IMG/VR virus record: IMGVR_UViG_3300044712_002070
Location: 1-41,705 of that record
DNA: 41,705 nucleotides
Reading direction: 5' to 3' (one strand)
Source: a virus
Shown: piece after piece, positions 22,640 through 30,766 of the stretch
Layout: the number at the start of each line of letters is the position of its first letter
How positions within the stretch are numbered: the first letter of the stretch is position 1
Position numbers and translations under genes: made by a program
The notes under the pieces: model-generated
The model's input: the letters and a program-made list of their open reading frames with translations, nothing else
Databases searched by the model: none
Told to the model about the DNA's origin: nothing

Positions 22640-25630
22640 ATGGCAGATAACACAACTACACGCAAAATAAATATATGGATAAACGGTAAGGAAGTTGAGA
22701 ATAACTTCAAATCGATATCCAACTCCATGCGCCTTGCCAGGAACGAACTGGCTAAGATGGAAATTGGCAGCAAGGAATATATAGAGCAAACCAAGAAAAT
22801 TCGCCAATTGCAAGGCTACATGGATCAGCATATTGCAGCACAGCGAAATATTGCAACTGGATGGCAAAAGGTTAAGTCTAATATTATGCAGATTGGGGCA
22901 GGTAATTATCTTTCAAATGCATTTACAAGCGTTACAAGTGTTATTTCAAATGCTGTTAGCGATGCTTTTAATAAAATTAAGGAATTTGCTACAGGAATTT
23001 CACAATTAAAAGCAATTACAGGTCTTGAAGGCACAGCACTCGAAACTTTAAAGCAAAATGCTAAAAATCTTGCCTTTGAATTTGGCACATCTGCCCGAAA
23101 AATTGTTGATGCCATGAAAATGGTTGGATCTGCTAAACCTGAATTGCTTGGAAATGCCGATGCACTTACCAAAGTAACTAAAGCTGTACTTACTTTATCA
23201 AAAACTTCTGAGGTTTTGTCAGATGTTAAGTTAGCAACTGAAAGTTTAACCACTATTATGAACCAATTTGGCCACAGCGCAGGAATGGCCAATAATGATA
23301 TCAATATTCTTGCAGCAGGATCGAAGTATGGCGCTGTTGAGGTTGATTATCTGGCAGAATCTATAAGTAAAGTTGGTACAATTGCTAAAGCAGCCGGGTT
23401 AACGCTTGAACAAACCACGGCAGTAATGGAATTGTTTGGCGAAAAAGGTGTAAAAGCCGAAACTGCCGGGCGTGGATTTAAAACTATCCTGGTTGAACTC
23501 CAAAAAGATTCAAACAACTACACTAATGGCGTTTTTGATCTCAATAAAGCAATTGATAATAATCTTTCAATTTCGGGAGATAACCTTGCCTTGCAAAAGA
23601 AATTCGGACAAGAATTTTTCGGACTTGCGCAAATTTTATTTCAAAACAAAGATCGTTTTATGCAATTAAACGAACAAGTTACCGGAACCAATGTGGCATT
23701 TGAACAGGCTGCAATTGCAACCGATAATCTTGCAGGTTATTTGGATAAAACTGCAGGTGTTTATGATAAGTTTATTCTAAGTATCCAGGATGGAGATGGT
23801 GTTATAACTAAAGTTATAGGAGGAGCAATTAGATTGTTTAATGAATTTATCAATGTAGTTGCAATTCTTCAGGGGAAAAATACCGGAATGGAATTTATGA
23901 AGGAATATGGCGGTGTTAATGAAAAAATAAATGCCATTGTAGAAAAACAAGCTAAAGAAATTGCAGCATTAACAACCGAACAAGAAAAACACGCTTATAT
24001 TCAACAAAAAATTACCGAAGACAGTCAGAAACTTGCAATTGCAGAATATAAACTACAAGTAGGCCGCGAAAATGGAGCATCTATTTCAAAAAAACGCAGG
24101 ATTCAATTGGAAATGGAAGCAGAAATTTACCGGAAATTGATAGGTGAATTGAATGGGTTTAAAACACCCGCGAAAATTAAGGCCCCTTCTGTAGTTGGTG
24201 AAGATGATAAGAATAAAGACAAGGATAAAGTAGCAAAAGAAGAATTAAAAGTGCTCGAAGACTACAAAAAAGCGTCGGAAAGTATTGAAAAACAAATATT
24301 AGATTTAAGAAAAAAATACAATCTTCAAGATTTAAACGAAGAGGAAAAAGCGGTTCAGCAAGTAAAAGATAAATATGATGAGCAAATTGATGTAGTTGAT
24401 AAATTTATTAAAAAATTAGAAGCAAAACAACAATCAAAAAAAGGATTGAACCAGGATGAACTTGATTTGTTAAATAAATTTTATAATCAAAAATTAGATC
24501 TGGTTTCGCTTCGTGAAAATGAAATTGATGGGGTTGAGAAAGATTTTGCAAAGAAAAAACTCGAAGCAAAGAAAAAACTCGAAGATCAGATTTTAGAACT
24601 TTCAATGTCTGCTTCTGAAAAAGAACAGGCAGAGGTTGAGAAAAAATACACAGAATTGATTAAAGCTGCTGAATTGTATGGATTAGATACATCAGGACTT
24701 TGGATAAAAATGTATGATGAACTTTACGCTTTGCAGAATCCCGAAGTTGATGAGCCCAAAGATTTGTTTGGAATGACTGCAGAGGATTGGGAAAATTTCC
24801 ATAACAATTTTGCAAAAGCAGTAAAATTCGCATCAATGGCTAAAGATGCTTTATCTGCATTTTTCGAAATTCAATCAAATCGCGAACAGGCTGCATTAAC
24901 AGAATTTGAGTCAAATTCTGAAAAAAAGAAGCAAACTTTACAAAAGCAATTGGATGCTGGTAGAATTTCGCAGGAAAATTACAATTCTCAAATTGCTGCT
25001 TTAGATGCTAAACTCGAATTGAAGAAAAAAGAATTAGCTGTTAAAGATGCAAAAAGGCAGAAAGCAATAAGATTAATGGAAGCGGTTATAAATACTGCTT
25101 CAGCTATTGCAGAAGCGTTACCAAATATTCCACTTGCAATTATTGCAGGAATAATGGGAGCTGTGCAGATAGGTGTAATTGCATCACAGCCAATTCCAAA
25201 AATGGCAAAAGGCGCGCGCGTAAACAAACCAACCACAGCCTTAATTGGTGAAGCTGGTCCCGAAATCGTTCTTTCAAATAAAATAGTTTCAGATCCTGCC
25301 CTGGGACCATTGGCCGATGATTTGGCAAGAATCCAGGAAGGCAAGCAACCCAATTTTTTAAAAAAGCCTTCAACTCCAAACTACAGCGGCATGAATAAAG
25401 CCATTGGCGGAGGAACCGTAAACCAAGTAACAAGTACGACTATTGTGCAGCAAATAGATAATAAACCGATTGGTGAGATGAAAAATGAAATTATTGAAAT
25501 GAAAAATTCATTTAAGGAAGTTTCGGAATCTATCAAGCAAATCAAGTATTTGCGGGCAATTATCACAAATGATGATTTGAGGGATAATAATAAAGATGAG
25601 GAAATTCGCAAAAGGTATTCTGGATTTTGA
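22640..25630 (+). CDS. Tail tape-measure protein
   Basis: A 996-aa protein. Residues 1-60 are coiled coil. From about 130 to 330 there is the TP901-type tape-measure core (LKQNAKNLAFEFGTSARKIV; LATESLTTIMNQFG; AAGLTLEQTTAVMELFGEKGVKAETAGRGFKTIL). Residues about 530-720 are long charged coiled coils. Near 810-850 there is a hydrophobic segment (TASAIAEALPNIPLAIIAGIMGAVQIGVIA) typical of the part that enters the host membrane. The protein sets tail length and is ejected with DNA. With no contractile-sheath gene recognised, it points to a siphovirus. Its own late promoter precedes it, and its TGA stop borrows the first bases of a REP-like element. Confidence 0.92.
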   Translation: MADNTTTRKINIWINGKEVENNFKSISNSMRLARNELAKMEIGSKEYIEQTKKIRQLQGYMDQHIAAQRNIATGWQKVKSNIMQIGAGNYLSNAFTSVTSVISNAVSDAFNKIKEFATGISQLKAITGLEGTALETLKQNAKNLAFEFGTSARKIVDAMKMVGSAKPELLGNADALTKVTKAVLTLSKTSEVLSDVKLATESLTTIMNQFGHSAGMANNDINILAAGSKYGAVEVDYLAESISKVGTIAKAAGLTLEQTTAVMELFGEKGVKAETAGRGFKTILVELQKDSNNYTNGVFDLNKAIDNNLSISGDNLALQKKFGQEFFGLAQILFQNKDRFMQLNEQVTGTNVAFEQAAIATDNLAGYLDKTAGVYDKFILSIQDGDGVITKVIGGAIRLFNEFINVVAILQGKNTGMEFMKEYGGVNEKINAIVEKQAKEIAALTTEQEKHAYIQQKITEDSQKLAIAEYKLQVGRENGASISKKRRIQLEMEAEIYRKLIGELNGFKTPAKIKAPSVVGEDDKNKDKDKVAKEELKVLEDYKKASESIEKQILDLRKKYNLQDLNEEEKAVQQVKDKYDEQIDVVDKFIKKLEAKQQSKKGLNQDELDLLNKFYNQKLDLVSLRENEIDGVEKDFAKKKLEAKKKLEDQILELSMSASEKEQAEVEKKYTELIKAAELYGLDTSGLWIKMYDELYALQNPEVDEPKDLFGMTAEDWENFHNNFAKAVKFASMAKDALSAFFEIQSNREQAALTEFESNSEKKKQTLQKQLDAGRISQENYNSQIAALDAKLELKKKELAVKDAKRQKAIRLMEAVINTASAIAEALPNIPLAIIAGIMGAVQIGVIASQPIPKMAKGARVNKPTTALIGEAGPEIVLSNKIVSDPALGPLADDLARIQEGKQPNFLKKPSTPNYSGMNKAIGGGTVNQVTSTTIVQQIDNKPIGEMKNEIIEMKNSFKEVSESIKQIKYLRAIITNDDLRDNNKDEEIRKRYSGF

Positions 25631-25651
25631 CTTCGGCTTCGCTCAGTCACC
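25629..25651. repeat. REP-like element shared by two convergent stop codons
   Basis: GACTTCGG...GCTCAGTCACC lies between the convergent tape-measure and integrase genes. The plus-strand TGA of the tape measure (25628-25630) and the minus-strand TGA of the integrase (25645-25643) both fall in or on the edge of this element. Confidence 0.8.
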
Positions 25652-26806
25652 ATCGGTATCGAAATCTTTCATAGCTTTTTGAATGTCATCTTTAAGAACG
25701 TGCGAATAAACCATAGTAGTTTCAATATTGGAATGGCCCAATAATTCTTTAAGAATTATAATGCCATTGGCGTTTTTGCATTTTTTCAAAAACAAAGTGG
25801 CAAAGGTATGGCGGGCAGTATGGAAAGAAATATCTTTTTCAATGCCAGCATCTTCGGCAATATCTTTTAACCGGCGGTTAATTACCTGGTCGGCATAGCA
25901 CTCGAACAAAACGCCTTTAATCCTGTTCGGAAATTCATCTTTCATTAGCTGAATTGCCTTTTTTATTAAAGGAATTTCGACATATTTACCGTTTACATTT
26001 TCGGTTTTTAGCGGTTTAAACCTTAACAGAAATTTGTCAATATTTTCGTATTTAATTCGGCGAATATCGCTTATTCTTACACCAGTTGCACAGCTAAAAA
26101 GAAACCATCTTAAAACTTTTTGCAAATTTTCCTGCAGGCAATTTTTTTTATACAATTCTTCGAGCAAAAGCAATTCATCTTCGCTTAAGAACTCCGGACG
26201 GGTTTCGTTTCGCTTTACTTTATAGTATTTGAAAGGCGAAACTTTCATTAATTCCATACGAATAGCCTTGTTGATATAAATAGCCATCACTTTAAAATTG
26301 TTGTGAATGGTGTTCGATCCATTTTTGAGTTTATTTCGTAAATGATTTTCAAAACCACGGATGAAACTTTCATCAAGCTCATTCATCATCAAACTTGAAC
26401 GGTATTCCTTCAATTTAGCCAGACAAGTTCTGTGCTGCTTGCGCGAAGTTTCGGTTAACTCAGTTCGCATTTTTATCTGATCGGCCATAAATAGATAGAA
26501 ATCTGTTAAAACAGTCGGGTTCCTGAATTCTTTAACAAAAATGTCTTTCGTCAGTACTTTCTTATTAACCTGGTATCGAAGAATAATTTCGGAAGCGGTT
26601 CCCAGTGCAGTTTTTATCATGTGGTTATATACGTTTTTTTTAGGTCCACCAATAACCAGGTTCTTTTCTTTATCGTAATTTTCGGGCACCACTTCAATAT
26701 CAAGTGGTATGAATAAGTATTTTTTATTGATGAATACCCTTAGGTACAGCACACTTTTAGCGTTTGACTTTATATAATTGTCTCTAAAATAAATACTTAC
26801 TTTCAT
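25643..26806 (-). CDS. int: Tyrosine recombinase / phage integrase
   Basis: A 387-aa Bacteroidota-type integrase. An N-terminal arm-binding-like domain (1-95) is followed by a SAM-like core-binding domain (about 100-195) and a catalytic domain with Arg244 (GVRISD), His329 and Arg332 (HTARH), His358 (LLGHS) and nucleophile Tyr367 (MVYSHV). It integrates and excises phage DNA at att sites. The last two residues (Gly-Asp) and the stop come from a REP-like element, so the original C-terminus may have differed slightly. The upstream direct repeats and hairpin may form the arm or attP region. Confidence 0.93.
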   Translation of the reverse strand: MKVSIYFRDNYIKSNAKSVLYLRVFINKKYLFIPLDIEVVPENYDKEKNLVIGGPKKNVYNHMIKTALGTASEIILRYQVNKKVLTKDIFVKEFRNPTVLTDFYLFMADQIKMRTELTETSRKQHRTCLAKLKEYRSSLMMNELDESFIRGFENHLRNKLKNGSNTIHNNFKVMAIYINKAIRMELMKVSPFKYYKVKRNETRPEFLSEDELLLLEELYKKNCLQENLQKVLRWFLFSCATGVRISDIRRIKYENIDKFLLRFKPLKTENVNGKYVEIPLIKKAIQLMKDEFPNRIKGVLFECYADQVINRRLKDIAEDAGIEKDISFHTARHTFATLFLKKCKNANGIIILKELLGHSNIETTMVYSHVLKDDIQKAMKDFDTDGD

Positions 26807-27032
26807 AAAAAAACGTTGTTAAACTTTTGTTAAACTTTTTGCATAAAAAAACGAAAAACCGCCACACTGCAAAGTCTTGCAAATGGGCGGTTTTTCGTTA
26901 CGTAGTGCGCCTTTTGGGGCGGTTCGTGAATCCAGATGTTAATGAACTAAAATAATAACTTTCATTAAATCACCCATTTAAATCAAGTAATTGGTTTTTT
27001 GTGTAATTAATTTGTTGAGTTTTTTTATATAT
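26807..27032. other. Integrase upstream region; candidate attP/arm sites
   Basis: Two tandem TTGTTAAACTTTT repeats (about 26814-26840) sit just upstream of the minus-strand integrase. Next comes a 13-bp stem (ACGAAAAACCGCC / GGCGGTTTTTCGT, 26851-26898). No tRNA 3' end is recognisable, so an attP core cannot be defined. The region would suit integrase arm binding or terminator-type insulation. Confidence 0.4.
26851..26898. terminator. Strong hairpin upstream of integrase
   Basis: A 13-bp perfect stem with a 22-nt loop that itself contains TGCAA/TTGCA repeats. It is flanked by A-rich sequence on the left and only a short T-run within the arm, so it may be a bidirectional terminator or a recombination-related structure. 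Confidence 0.55.
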
Positions 27033-27062
27033 TTTGATTTATCATTTTTATATTTATATTTG
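27033..27062 (+). promoter_or_regulatory. Host-type promoter for the KilA-N unit
   Basis: TTTG at 27033-27036, 18-nt spacer, TATATTTG at 27055-27062, an exact TAnnTTTG -7 element. The first start codon is at 27112. Confidence 0.6.
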
Positions 27063-27111
27063 TCACACCAATCAGCCGCCCAGCTTTTTTAATATCATTA
27101 ATTTTACTTCA

Positions 27112-27333
27112 ATGAAGGAAAAAAGCTATATTATTATCGAAACTATTCAAAATCATTACCTTCCTGGAACAATTTCCAATTATGATTTAATCATTAAAAT
27201 GTCTGATCTGACTGATTTATTTGCCCCGGTTTTAAAAATTACTGCATTTGATATTTCGCTAGCATTGCCTATGCTTAATTTCTTAGAAGAAAGTAAGATT
27301 GATGATGGTTATTTCGTTAAAATTTGTTTGTAA
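27112..27333 (+). CDS. Small hypothetical protein
   Basis: A 73-aa protein from ATG 27112. The frame is open further upstream (27034), but that would place the start inside the predicted promoter, so the later ATG is preferred. The sequence (EKSYIIIETIQNHYLPGTIS ... LALPMLNFLEESKIDDGYF) looks like a small soluble alpha/beta protein, perhaps with a winged-helix-like end. Family not recognised. First gene of a three-gene rightward unit with a membrane peptide and the KilA-N protein. Confidence 0.5.
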   Translation: MKEKSYIIIETIQNHYLPGTISNYDLIIKMSDLTDLFAPVLKITAFDISLALPMLNFLEESKIDDGYFVKICL

Positions 27334-27348
27334 CTAAAATTTATTGAT

Positions 27349-27525
27349 ATGACTATTAATCTAATTAAGCAATTAATTTATTGGATAAAATTCCAATATT
27401 TATGTGGAGCTATTAAATTTTACTCATTTGCGCTATTCATGATTTTATATTTTTCTATTTATGTAGTATTGTTTGCATTAATAATTTTAAAATTTTTTAA
27501 CAAGTTAGATTTAATAATAAATTGA
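27349..27525 (+). CDS. 58-aa membrane protein
   Basis: ATG 27349 to TGA ending at 27525, one base before the KilA-N ATG. One or two hydrophobic helices are visible (AIKFYSFALFMILYFSIYVV and LFALIILKFF, about 21-50), with a basic N-terminus. The tight spacing on both sides supports a real gene. Function unknown; superinfection exclusion by a small membrane protein is one option. Confidence 0.5.
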   Translation: MTINLIKQLIYWIKFQYLCGAIKFYSFALFMILYFSIYVVLFALIILKFFNKLDLIIN

Positions 27526-27526
27526 T

Positions 27527-28081
27527 ATGGAAATAGTAAAATTTGTTTATTCAGAACAGGAAATTGATTTCGATTTATCGAAACAAGAAATTATGGTAAA
27601 TGCCACTGAAATGGCTAAAATTTTTGGGAAAGAAGTATCCGGATTTTTGAAAATTGAACAAACGGATAAATTCATAAAAGCATATTGTCAAACGGAAGAT
27701 CTTCCGTTTGAGAATGAATTTTCTCCAACTGGAAATTTGATTAAAATTATAAAAGGGCATGCAACCATAAACGGTACCTGGATGCATCGAGTTGTAGCTT
27801 TAAAATTCGCAGCATGGCTCGATCCAATGTTTGAAGTTTGGGTTTTTAAAACCATTGACAAATTAATAAACCAGAATTTCAAAGAACAGCGCGATGCATT
27901 GGTTGAAAGGCTTACAGCCAAACAGAAAAAAGCCCTTAAAAAAGAAGAAATTATTAAAAAATATGACCATATTCCCGAAATTAAAGAATATTTTGACCTG
28001 GAAGATTTAGAAAAAACTGCCAAAAAGAAACAATTGGCTGCCGTGCGCGACCAGGTGAAACAACTTCAAATCAATTTTTAA
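27527..28081 (+). CDS. KilA-N domain protein (antirepressor-type)
   Basis: A 184-aa protein. Residues about 18-120 match KilA-N: VNATEMAKIFGKEVSGFLKIEQTD and GTWMHRVVALKFAAWLDPMFEVWVFKTIDKLI. The C-terminal 60 residues are Lys/Glu-rich and helical. KilA-N is a DNA-binding domain common in phage antirepressors and regulators. It lies next to, and converges on, the repressor/membrane-protein pair, separated by a terminator. A role in the lysis-lysogeny decision is inferred. Confidence 0.85.
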   Translation: MEIVKFVYSEQEIDFDLSKQEIMVNATEMAKIFGKEVSGFLKIEQTDKFIKAYCQTEDLPFENEFSPTGNLIKIIKGHATINGTWMHRVVALKFAAWLDPMFEVWVFKTIDKLINQNFKEQRDALVERLTAKQKKALKKEEIIKKYDHIPEIKEYFDLEDLEKTAKKKQLAAVRDQVKQLQINF

Positions 28082-28107
28082 GTTTTTACCATTTCCATTT
28101 TTTGCTT

Positions 28108-28136
28108 AAGCCAGCTTTGTTTGCTGGCTTTTTTTA
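28108..28136. terminator. Terminator between convergent units
   Basis: 8-bp stem AAGCCAGC / GCTGGCTT with a 7-nt loop, followed by six T. It ends the KilA-N unit and lies just outside the minus-strand membrane-protein stop. Confidence 0.85.
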
Positions 28137-28143
28137 TCATCGT

Positions 28144-28836
28144 TCAATTTCCAATATTGTTTTCCAAAACATAAGTAAAAACAGCAGCCATTTCTCTTGT
28201 TAAATTTTGGTTATCTTTTGGAATGGTACCAGTTGCTTTTTTACCATTTGTATTTGATATATATCTCCATTTTAAACAATTAAGTTCCTTAAACTTTACA
28301 ATAAATTCATCTGAAATTTCTGAAAAACTTTCAATGATAATTCCTTCATTATCCCTATCATTACGATATCCATTTTCAAGTAGTTTAAATTCAATTTTTT
28401 CTTCATTTTCGAATAAAAACATGATTGAATCATTCTTTTTGAATTTTATAGTTTTTTGGTGAGTTTCGAAATACATAAAATTTTTACCATTTACATTCCT
28501 AAGACCAAAATGCATGGTTATAAAATCATCACCATCGCCATAAGTCAATATTTTATCATAAATATAAGCTGATATCTGTCTGAATTTTATAATTTTTTCA
28601 TCTGTAAATCCATCTTTTATTATCGATACTACATATGATTTTCTGCTTGTAGAAATTAATTCAATATCAGTTTGAAATTGACTTATTTTTGAAGTTCCTT
28701 TAACATATAATTCACTATTAAAATTTTCGATAATTGGTTTTACTGTTTTGTTTTTATCCATCATTTTATATAAATAGAAAAAAGCCAATACAATAATTAA
28801 TAGTGCTAAAATTGTTAAATAAAATGATTCTTGCAT
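28144..28836 (-). CDS. Membrane-anchored protein co-transcribed with the repressor
   Basis: A 230-aa protein with one N-terminal membrane helix (YLTILALLIIVLAFFYLY, about 5-22) and a large soluble beta-rich domain (SYVVSIIKDGFTDEKIIKFR; NFMYFETHQKTIKFKKNDSIMFLFEN). It starts 5 nt after the repressor stop, so it is expressed from the prophage together with the repressor. Genes in this position often confer superinfection exclusion or other lysogenic benefits. No known domain is recognised. It is more AT-rich than the virion genes. Confidence 0.65.
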   Translation of the reverse strand: MQESFYLTILALLIIVLAFFYLYKMMDKNKTVKPIIENFNSELYVKGTSKISQFQTDIELISTSRKSYVVSIIKDGFTDEKIIKFRQISAYIYDKILTYGDGDDFITMHFGLRNVNGKNFMYFETHQKTIKFKKNDSIMFLFENEEKIEFKLLENGYRNDRDNEGIIIESFSEISDEFIVKFKELNCLKWRYISNTNGKKATGTIPKDNQNLTREMAAVFTYVLENNIGN

Positions 28837-28841
28837 AGTTA

Positions 28842-29180
28842 TTAGGGTTTGATAGTATTTTTTTCTAATAATTCAATAATTCGATCTAGTCTTGAAATCA
28901 CTTTTATAAGTAAATCATCAGTGCTTATTTTAGGGTAAGTTACTTTATTCTCATTACCTATACTTAAGTCATTATTTATAAACTTATAGGTTTTTTCAAA
29001 GAAATAATCACGATCTACCCCTAGTATTTCCGTTAATTTTAATAATGCTTCAGCTTTGAAACTATTTTCTTTAATAGCTTTATTAAATCCTGACAGAGAA
29101 TAACCAACCTGTTTAGGAATATCAGTTTTTTTCAAACCTTTTTTTTTAATTAAATAATCTATATTGCTGATATTTATCAT
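28842..29180 (-). CDS. C1-type HTH repressor
   Basis: A 112-aa protein with an N-terminal XRE/Cro-C1 helix-turn-helix (residues about 5-60; LIKKKGLKKTDIPKQVGYSLSG, then LLKLTEILGVDRDYFFE) and a C-terminal helical tail (DDLLIKVISRLDRIIELLEKN) likely for dimerisation. It is transcribed leftward, away from the early operon, with three 20-nt-spaced operator-like repeats in the divergent gap. It probably holds the early promoter shut in lysogeny. No LexA-type self-cleavage domain is present, so induction must work differently, for example through the KilA-N or Bro-N antirepressor candidates. Confidence 0.85.
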   Translation of the reverse strand: MINISNIDYLIKKKGLKKTDIPKQVGYSLSGFNKAIKENSFKAEALLKLTEILGVDRDYFFEKTYKFINNDLSIGNENKVTYPKISTDDLLIKVISRLDRIIELLEKNTIKP

Positions 29181-29208
29181 TTTATATTTAGAATTTTTCT
29201 AAATTACT

Positions 29209-29256
29209 ACTTTAGTAACTATTTTAACACTTTAGTGGTTGTTTTTGTACTTTTGT
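29209..29256. promoter_or_regulatory. Three operator-like repeats, 20-nt period
   Basis: ACTTTAGT at 29209 and 29229 and ACTTTTGT at 29249, exactly 20 nt apart. The first two are ACT-NN-AGT dyads extended by one pair on each side. They sit in the repressor/early-operon gap, the third inside the spacer of the early promoter, fitting cooperative repressor binding. Confidence 0.6.
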
Positions 29257-29268
29257 GATATATATTTG
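29239..29268 (+). promoter_or_regulatory. Early rightward promoter
   Basis: TTG at 29239-29241, a 19-nt spacer and TATATTTG at 29261-29268, an exact Bacteroidota promoter. Overlap with the operator-like repeats predicts control by the adjacent repressor. Confidence 0.75.
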
Positions 29269-29285
29269 TGTGAACATTTCACACA
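29267..29285. promoter_or_regulatory. Perfect 8-bp palindrome at the early transcription start
   Basis: TGTGTGAA-CAT-TTCACACA straddles the predicted start of early transcription. Its sequence differs from the ACTTTAGT repeats, so it may be a site for a second regulator. Confidence 0.65.
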
Positions 29286-29300
29286 TTAATTATTTACAGT

Positions 29301-29654
29301 ATGAACAAAGATAATGAAAAAGTAATTAAGTATGATCTCGATGAAAAAACCTCACTGAGATTAATCAAAGATGGCTTCAAAGCTTTGCCAGCAAACCGTT
29401 CGGTTAATTATAGAAATAAGCTTTATATCCATTTAAATAAAATAGTAAAACCTAAGGTAAAGGATCTTACCTGGAAAAAAAGGTTTTTGAAGCCTGATTC
29501 TATTCCTCAAAAAAATGAATTAATACCAATTATGGTTGAAGCAGTAATGCTTTTTGTTCAGATTTACAGGAATGATTGCAATGCTCAAATTTGTTCGCTT
29601 CAGAACGATATGAAATTATTAGATGAAATCTTATTTGTTTATACAAATGAGTAA
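29301..29654 (+). CDS. First early gene, hypothetical
   Basis: A 117-aa charged, mostly helical protein (DEKTSLRLIKDGFKALPANRSVNYRNKLYIHLNKIV in the N-terminal half). It contains no clear HTH, zinc or membrane motif. It resembles small DNA-binding regulators in charge pattern only. As the first gene behind the repressed early promoter it may have a Cro- or activator-like function, but this is inference. It overlaps the next gene by 8 nt. Confidence 0.6.
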   Translation: MNKDNEKVIKYDLDEKTSLRLIKDGFKALPANRSVNYRNKLYIHLNKIVKPKVKDLTWKKRFLKPDSIPQKNELIPIMVEAVMLFVQIYRNDCNAQICSLQNDMKLLDEILFVYTNE

Positions 29655-30210
29655 AAAAGACAAAAAACACAAAAACGAACAGGTATGTTCGTATTGTGGC
29701 CAAAGCCCAGCTTATTGGCAGCGTGCTGCCCAAAAATATCTTTGCACAAAACATGCAAGTAGGTTTTTAAAAATCAATAAAGTTTTATTAACCGTTACTG
29801 TTGTTGCTACGATATTCTTTGTTTTTTTCTACAACCCCAAACTCCAGGGCCCCGTTCAATTTGATGTGGTTAACATTAAAGGAAGCCTGGTTGCAGTTTT
29901 AATCGATTCTTCGGATAACATTCGTCTACAATATTTCGATAAGCTGAACAAAAAGAAAGTTCGCAGCTTTATCGATAGCAATGTAAAGGAAAAAAGCCAG
30001 ATAACTACAGACTGTAATACTTATGATTTTTTGGCCGATAAATATCAAATTTCTGTATCAAAAACAGACCGCACTTTTAAGGTTTATTCATTATTGCTTA
30101 AAACCGTTGGTAAGCAGAAAATAAACAACTTAGATAAGTACCTGCAATCTTTTACCAGGGTTTATAACAAAAAGCAGGATAAACGAAAAACGCTGCTTTC
30201 TTCTTTTTAA
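29647..30210 (+). CDS. Zinc-ribbon membrane protein
   Basis: A 187-aa protein if started at ATG 29647, which overlaps the previous stop; an ATG at 29623 would add eight residues inside the upstream gene. A treble Cys/His cluster (CSYCGQSPAYWQRAAQKYLCTKH, about 14-36, split here by its CxxC and CxxxH pairs) suggests a small zinc-binding domain. A single membrane helix follows (VLLTVTVVATIFFVFFY, about 46-62), then an extracytoplasmic or cytoplasmic beta-rich domain. Family not recognised. A membrane-anchored early protein could act in host takeover. Confidence 0.55.
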   Translation: MSKKDKKHKNEQVCSYCGQSPAYWQRAAQKYLCTKHASRFLKINKVLLTVTVVATIFFVFFYNPKLQGPVQFDVVNIKGSLVAVLIDSSDNIRLQYFDKLNKKKVRSFIDSNVKEKSQITTDCNTYDFLADKYQISVSKTDRTFKVYSLLLKTVGKQKINNLDKYLQSFTRVYNKKQDKRKTLLSSF

Positions 30211-30219
30211 TATAAAATC
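30207..30219 (+). promoter_or_regulatory. TTAATATAAAATC leader motif, copy 4
   Basis: TTAATATAAAATC overlaps the previous stop and lies 10 nt before ATG 30230 of the Bro-N gene. Confidence 0.55.
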
Positions 30220-30229
30220 TACGCAAAAA

Positions 30230-30763
30230 ATGGAACAAAATTTAATCTATGAGAAACTTCAGGTAAGGTTAATTACCGATGATAATGAGCAAACATGGTT
30301 TGCTGGTATTGATGTTTGCAAAATTTTAGGATATCAAGATCCCGATGCTGCAATCAGAAAATTGGATGAAGATGAACGTACCCTGACCCGAGTCCTACAC
30401 GGTTCAGGTCAGACAAGAAAGACCTGGACTGTAAATGAAAGCGGACTTTATAGTCTTATTCTAACTTCCTTAAAACCAGAAGCAAAAGCCTTTAAAAAGT
30501 GGGTTACTCAAACTGTACTTCCAGCAATTAGAAAAGCTGGAAAGTATAGTACCGAACACACCCAACGTAAAGAGGCTCAATTACAAGAACTTAGAAAACT
30601 GATTGACGCGAAAAAAAGCGAGCTATCTAAAAGAAAATCAGATACTAAAGAGCTGGAATCACAGATTAAGAAATTGGACAAACAATTTTGGGAAACTTTT
30701 AACACCCGCGCCGATCAGCTTTCAATTTTTCCTGCCGAAGTTATGGAATCTTTAAAACAATAA
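30230..30763 (+). CDS. Bro-N domain protein (antirepressor-type)
   Basis: A 177-aa protein. Residues about 5-105 are a BRO N-terminal domain: VRLITDDNEQTWFAGIDVCKILGYQDPDAAIRKLDEDE, split around the GIDVCKILGY signature, and SGLYSLILTSLKPEAKAFKKW. The C-terminal 65 residues are a coiled coil (KEAQLQELRKLIDAKKSELSKRK, broken at Lys128). Bro-N proteins are phage and virus DNA-binding regulators, often antirepressors. Together with the KilA-N protein this gives the phage two such regulators on opposite sides of the repressor. Confidence 0.88.
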   Translation: MEQNLIYEKLQVRLITDDNEQTWFAGIDVCKILGYQDPDAAIRKLDEDERTLTRVLHGSGQTRKTWTVNESGLYSLILTSLKPEAKAFKKWVTQTVLPAIRKAGKYSTEHTQRKEAQLQELRKLIDAKKSELSKRKSDTKELESQIKKLDKQFWETFNTRADQLSIFPAEVMESLKQ

Positions 30764-30766
30764 CCC

